Program-made: the position numbers and the translations under genes
Notes under the pieces: generated by a model
Database searches by the model: none
What the model saw: only the letters and a program-made list of their open reading frames with translations
Told to the model about the DNA's origin: nothing
In this document: in pieces, positions 61,337 to 64,000 of the stretch
Numbering within the stretch: position 1 is the stretch's first letter
Layout: each line of letters begins with the position of its first letter
Assembly (NCBI RefSeq): GCF_900996235.1
Contig: NZ_CAAJGM010000111.1
Location: 1-64,000, forward strand
Reading direction: 5' to 3'
DNA from: Paraburkholderia sp. BCC1885
Lineage (GTDB): Bacteria; Pseudomonadota; Gammaproteobacteria; Burkholderiales; Burkholderiaceae
DNA: 64,000 nt

Positions 61337-62080
61337 TCAGTTGGTGACATTGATAATGCGGCGGGTTGTGACAATCGAGCGGCTCACCGGATCGACGGCG
61401 ACGATCGTCTCGCCCGGCTGGTAAGGTTGGCCAACCGTCAGTTTCTGGTCGCCGATTTCCACCACGCCGTTGCCGAAGCCCGTTACATTCAGCGTCTGCG
61501 CCGAACTCGTTTCAACCGGCAGCGACGCCACATCGATATCGGTGCTCGCCTTCGCCGCGTCGAGCGCCGCATGCAGCGCCCGGGCTCCGGACGCAACATC
61601 TGCGACACCGCTACGCCCCGCACGTGCCGGTGCAGGCGCCGGCGGCGGGGTCTTCCCGAGCACATCGATTCGGCCGTCCAGCGCCTGCAGGTCCGAGCGC
61701 AGGCTGGCGATCTGCTGTTTGGACAATTCGTTCAACGCCCGCCACGCCACATTCTGGATGTCGCGCTCGCGGCGCTCCCTGGCGAGCGCCTGCGTCAATA
61801 GCGCCACCGACGGCATGCCCGTGGCTGCGGAGCCGGCCTGCGCCACGCTCTGCGGCTGCGCGGCGGTCACGGCCACCTGCGGCGAGCGCACCGGCACAGC
61901 AGCCGCAAAGTGCTGGTAGCCCACCCATGCGCTGACCGCGGCCCCGCCGATTGCCAGAGCGATGGCGAGCCACCCCGACGGAGTCAACTCGACGCGCCGC
62001 CCATCGGCTTCGCCACTGGCGGTCCGCGCCGCATGCAATGCGTTTTCCATGTGTTCTCCCGCTTGCTGTGTGATTGCCAT
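61337..62080 (-). CDS. Bitopic protein with PilP-like C-terminal domain
   Basis: A 247-residue inner-membrane protein with a helix near residues 32-52 (GWLAIALAIGGAAVSAWVGY), a periplasmic helical part (LSKQQIASLRSDLQALDGRIDVL) and a small beta domain at the end (GNGVVEIGDQKLTVGQPYQPGETIVAVDP). The last domain resembles those of PilP and the TraP-like protein at 34860. Either of two ATG codons (62080, 62050) may be used. It begins the bactofilin operon. Confidence 0.6.
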   Translation of the reverse strand: MAITQQAGEHMENALHAARTASGEADGRRVELTPSGWLAIALAIGGAAVSAWVGYQHFAAAVPVRSPQVAVTAAQPQSVAQAGSAATGMPSVALLTQALARERRERDIQNVAWRALNELSKQQIASLRSDLQALDGRIDVLGKTPPPAPAPARAGRSGVADVASGARALHAALDAAKASTDIDVASLPVETSSAQTLNVTGFGNGVVEIGDQKLTVGQPYQPGETIVAVDPVSRSIVTTRRIINVTN

Positions 62081-62107
62081 GGAGCAGAACGATCAATCAA
62101 AAAAATA

Positions 62108-62127
62108 CGTATGAGATATATGATACG
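62108..62127. promoter_or_regulatory. Island palindrome upstream of the bactofilin operon
   Basis: CGTATGAGATATATGATACG with flanking A/T extending symmetry to ACGTAT...ATACGT. It lies 28 bp before the start at 62080. Confidence 0.65.
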
Positions 62128-62197
62128 TAACAAAAAACAGATGCGCAATCTTTTGTCGAAACAGCGCAAACGAACTGAAGGGGTGCAGATGAAACAA

Positions 62198-62221
62198 CCC
62201 CGCATCCATAGGATGGCGGGG
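62198..62221 (-). terminator. Probable terminator after the 62243 gene
   Basis: On the minus strand CCCCGCCATCC and GGATGCGGGG form a stem with a 3-base loop, followed by TTGTTT. It closes the HTH operon. Confidence 0.65.
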
Positions 62222-62242
62222 CCGTGTCCTGAATACATCGAG

Positions 62243-62851
62243 TCAGACGATGACTTCGATATCCGGATGAAAGCGCGCCGAAGCTCGCTCGATCAGCGGA
62301 TAGCCGACCCTGAACGACGTGGCCGTCAGCGGCTTGTCGTGATACGCGGCGATGGCCGGATAGGTCACGACGTGGATGTGCTCGAATTCATCGAGTTCGA
62401 GCAGGCGCGGCAGCAGGTCGGGACGCCGCGCCACGAAGTCCGATGGCCGGCTCCATTCGTAGCGTGTCTTCGCCCGCGTGCCCTCGTCTTCGATCACCCA
62501 TTGCTGCCAGTACTCGGCGATCTGCCCGATCAGTTCCTTCGAAGCACGAAACAGATTCAGGACGTCGTGCTCCTTGACCAGTTCGGGCGGCAGCATTTTC
62601 GGATACAGCGGCAGCTCGAAGCCGACCAGAAGATCGATAACGATCATTTCCAGCCGATGCGCGTCGGCGTATTGCCGCGCGTACATCATGCTTTCCATCC
62701 GTTGATGTCCGGACAGCCCCGTGATGAAGCCCTCCATTGCCCGCGACAGCGGCAACGTGATCTCGGACACCTTCAGACGCGCAGGAATGTTCCCCGGCTT
62801 GTAGAACAGGACAACGCTGACGTCAATGCCCGGACGCTTTGCTTTTATCAT
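62243..62851 (-). CDS. Island protein of unknown function in the HTH operon
   Basis: A 202-residue soluble protein (IDVSVVLFYKPGNIPARLKVSEI; PLYPKMLPPELVKEHDVLNLFRASKELIGQIAEYWQQW). No signal or membrane segment. It follows the HTH-like gene by 13 bp and is closed by a terminator. Not recognised; may be a regulator partner. Confidence 0.55.
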   Translation of the reverse strand: MIKAKRPGIDVSVVLFYKPGNIPARLKVSEITLPLSRAMEGFITGLSGHQRMESMMYARQYADAHRLEMIVIDLLVGFELPLYPKMLPPELVKEHDVLNLFRASKELIGQIAEYWQQWVIEDEGTRAKTRYEWSRPSDFVARRPDLLPRLLELDEFEHIHVVTYPAIAAYHDKPLTATSFRVGYPLIERASARFHPDIEVIV

Positions 62852-62864
62852 TCGCGCTCCTCAC

Positions 62865-63383
62865 CTAGTCGTCCTTTCGCCACGATCCTCGCGCGAGAGG
62901 ATCGCGTATGCCCTGGCGCGCCGCTACGTCGCGGGCGATACTTTCGAGGGTTTGCCTTTTCTTCTTGCCGGATTCGGTGGGCAGGCGGTCAGTGGCTTCG
63001 ATGAGCCGCTCGACCGGCTTGCTGACGCCGCCCTGGCCGCTGTCCCAGCGGTACGACGCCGCTTTCTCCCGGCCGTGGGTCGTGGCGAACAATGCCTTGT
63101 CCGTCGGGTTGTCCGGATCGTAGCCAAGGTCGATCATGTGCTGCCGGATGTTGATGATGCGGCGTATCGGAATTGTTGCGGGATTACGTTCATAAAAATC
63201 CAGCAAAATGCACACGGTATTGTCTGCCAGCACCGCCGACGGACTCTTCTGCAACGCCGTCCACTTGGCGCGCTGCAAGCCGAAGATCTCACATGCCGAA
63301 CTGATGGAAAGACCGTACTTCACCCGGAATTTTTCCAGGTCGAGCGCCAGGATGGGCCCTTTGCCACTTTGCTTTTGCGTCAT
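62865..63383 (-). CDS. Probable HTH regulator of the island
   Basis: A 172-residue protein whose N-terminal part (LEKFRVKYGLSISSACEIFGLQRAKWTALQKSP) looks like a helix-turn-helix. The middle (IPIRRIINIRQHMIDLGYDPDN) and basic tail (SGKKKRQTLESIARDVAARQG) are unassigned. A copy of the shared palindrome is 96 bp upstream. It is the best candidate to bind that motif across the island. The start at 63383 is uncertain; a TTG at 63452 would extend it by 23 residues. Confidence 0.6.
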   Translation of the reverse strand: MTQKQSGKGPILALDLEKFRVKYGLSISSACEIFGLQRAKWTALQKSPSAVLADNTVCILLDFYERNPATIPIRRIINIRQHMIDLGYDPDNPTDKALFATTHGREKAASYRWDSGQGGVSKPVERLIEATDRLPTESGKKKRQTLESIARDVAARQGIRDPLARGSWRKDD

Positions 63384-63478
63384 AGTTTCGGCGCTGCTTG
63401 AATGACCGTTTCGATTTGCACGTGAATTCTGCCTGCTGCTGCAACCCTGCAATCCATACGGAGCTCCGGCGTGGATTA

Positions 63479-63498
63479 TGTATCGACTTGATTATACG
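63479..63498. promoter_or_regulatory. Island palindrome upstream of the HTH gene
   Basis: TGTATCGACTTGATTATACG, one mismatch at the outermost base. It fits autoregulation of the HTH gene. Confidence 0.6.
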
Positions 63499-63609
63499 CA
63501 TTAATTACGGGGTTTGAATACTATCTCCCGCGAGATCAGTCATTTCCATTCATCTGATTAATATCACAATCATCGACGCAGTTTCCACGCAGCACCACGA
63601 GACAACCGC

Positions 63610-64000
63610 TCAGCGCGACCTCCACGCTACCACGCGGCCTCGCACATCGGTGTGAATGAAATCGCGCGCATAAAAGCCAACCCCGCCCTGCTGGGACAGA
63701 TAGGCGAGGCGTCCCATGTACTCACTCGGGACAGAGGGCGTGCTGATATCTCCGGCGCGAAACACCATCCGTTCATCCGGCAGATGATACGAGGCGAGCG
63801 CGCCCTCGTAAAAGTCGTTGGTCGCCTTGGTGCGCAGGCCGGAGTGAATGTCGAATCGTGCGTGATGTCCGTAGGCGGCGAGCCACGCCTGCATCCACGA
63901 CCACTGCTGCAGCAGGCGCCAGTCGGGCGTACCGACGACCCCCGCCCGCACGTCGCGCATCATCCAGGCAATGGCGCGGAATCCCTCGTCGGTCGAATAA
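63610..64000 (-). CDS. YcbK/DUF882-type peptidase M15-like protein (5' end outside window)
   Basis: The visible 130 residues are the C-terminal part of a murein-endopeptidase-like protein; the frame stays open through the right edge. Family marks are FDIHSGLRTKATN, a zinc-ligand region SYHLPDERMVFRAGDIS and the final DFIHTDVRGR (HxD). Such enzymes cut peptide cross-links in peptidoglycan. Here it could open the wall for assembly of the secretion machine or pilus, or be a further effector. Confidence 0.7.
   Translation of the reverse strand, partial: YSTDEGFRAIAWMMRDVRAGVVGTPDWRLLQQWSWMQAWLAAYGHHARFDIHSGLRTKATNDFYEGALASYHLPDERMVFRAGDISTPSVPSEYMGRLAYLSQQGGVGFYARDFIHTDVRGRVVAWRSR

Overview
The window looks like chromosomal DNA of a GC-rich betaproteobacterium of the Burkholderia/Paraburkholderia group. 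Evidence is a DUF4148 secreted protein, the codon use, a MipA/two-component cluster, and a dif-like site used by an integrated filamentous phage. No tRNA, rRNA or CRISPR array was seen.

Layout. (1) 1-3390 is the worn 3' end of an rhs locus: a Rhs C-terminus with its toxin, then displaced orphan tails with different toxin tips (one clearly colicin E3-type), immunity genes, two near-identical terminators, a SymE-like gene and YD-repeat fragments. (2) 3577-14723 is ordinary chromosome: DUF4148 protein, MdtG-like MFS exporter, MipA/OmpV protein with a response regulator/histidine kinase pair, an RclA-like flavoprotein coupled to a tiny membrane protein, a dihydrolipoamide dehydrogenase-like flavoprotein, an AraC regulator, a Fur-family regulator and an MDR oxidoreductase. 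(3) 14768-23894 is an integrase-free inovirus (filamentous prophage) at a dif-like site, with Rep, secretin, Zot, coat proteins, ssDNA-binding protein and a regulator whose 3' end lies in the attachment core. (4) 24004-64000 is a large accessory island. It encodes an I-type (type IVB, Dot/Icm/IncI Tra-like) secretion system (DotA, B, C, D, IcmC, G, H, I, N, O, IcmD, IcmT, TraP- and TraX-like), a complete-looking IncI-type thin pilus set (PilL, N, O, P, Q, R, S, a PilT-like ATPase, PilM, PilV), a bactofilin and several unknown secreted or membrane proteins.

The island also holds two two-gene cassettes with the same architecture. In each, a signal-peptide protein is followed at once by a leaderless enzyme-like protein: a lysozyme-like protein at 24666-25982 and a GHSLGG lipase at 54612-55739. 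No relaxase and no DotL-type coupling ATPase occur in the window. The simplest reading is a contact-dependent antibacterial type IVB system resembling the killing T4BSS reported in Pseudomonas putida, carrying peptidoglycan- and lipid-targeting effectors with periplasmic immunity partners. This is inference.

The strongest unexplained signal is a palindrome of the form CGTAT-N10-ATACG. It occurs eight times (one copy degenerate), always in intergenic DNA upstream of transcription units of this island, including the gene for a small HTH-like protein. It is a good candidate operator for the whole regulon.
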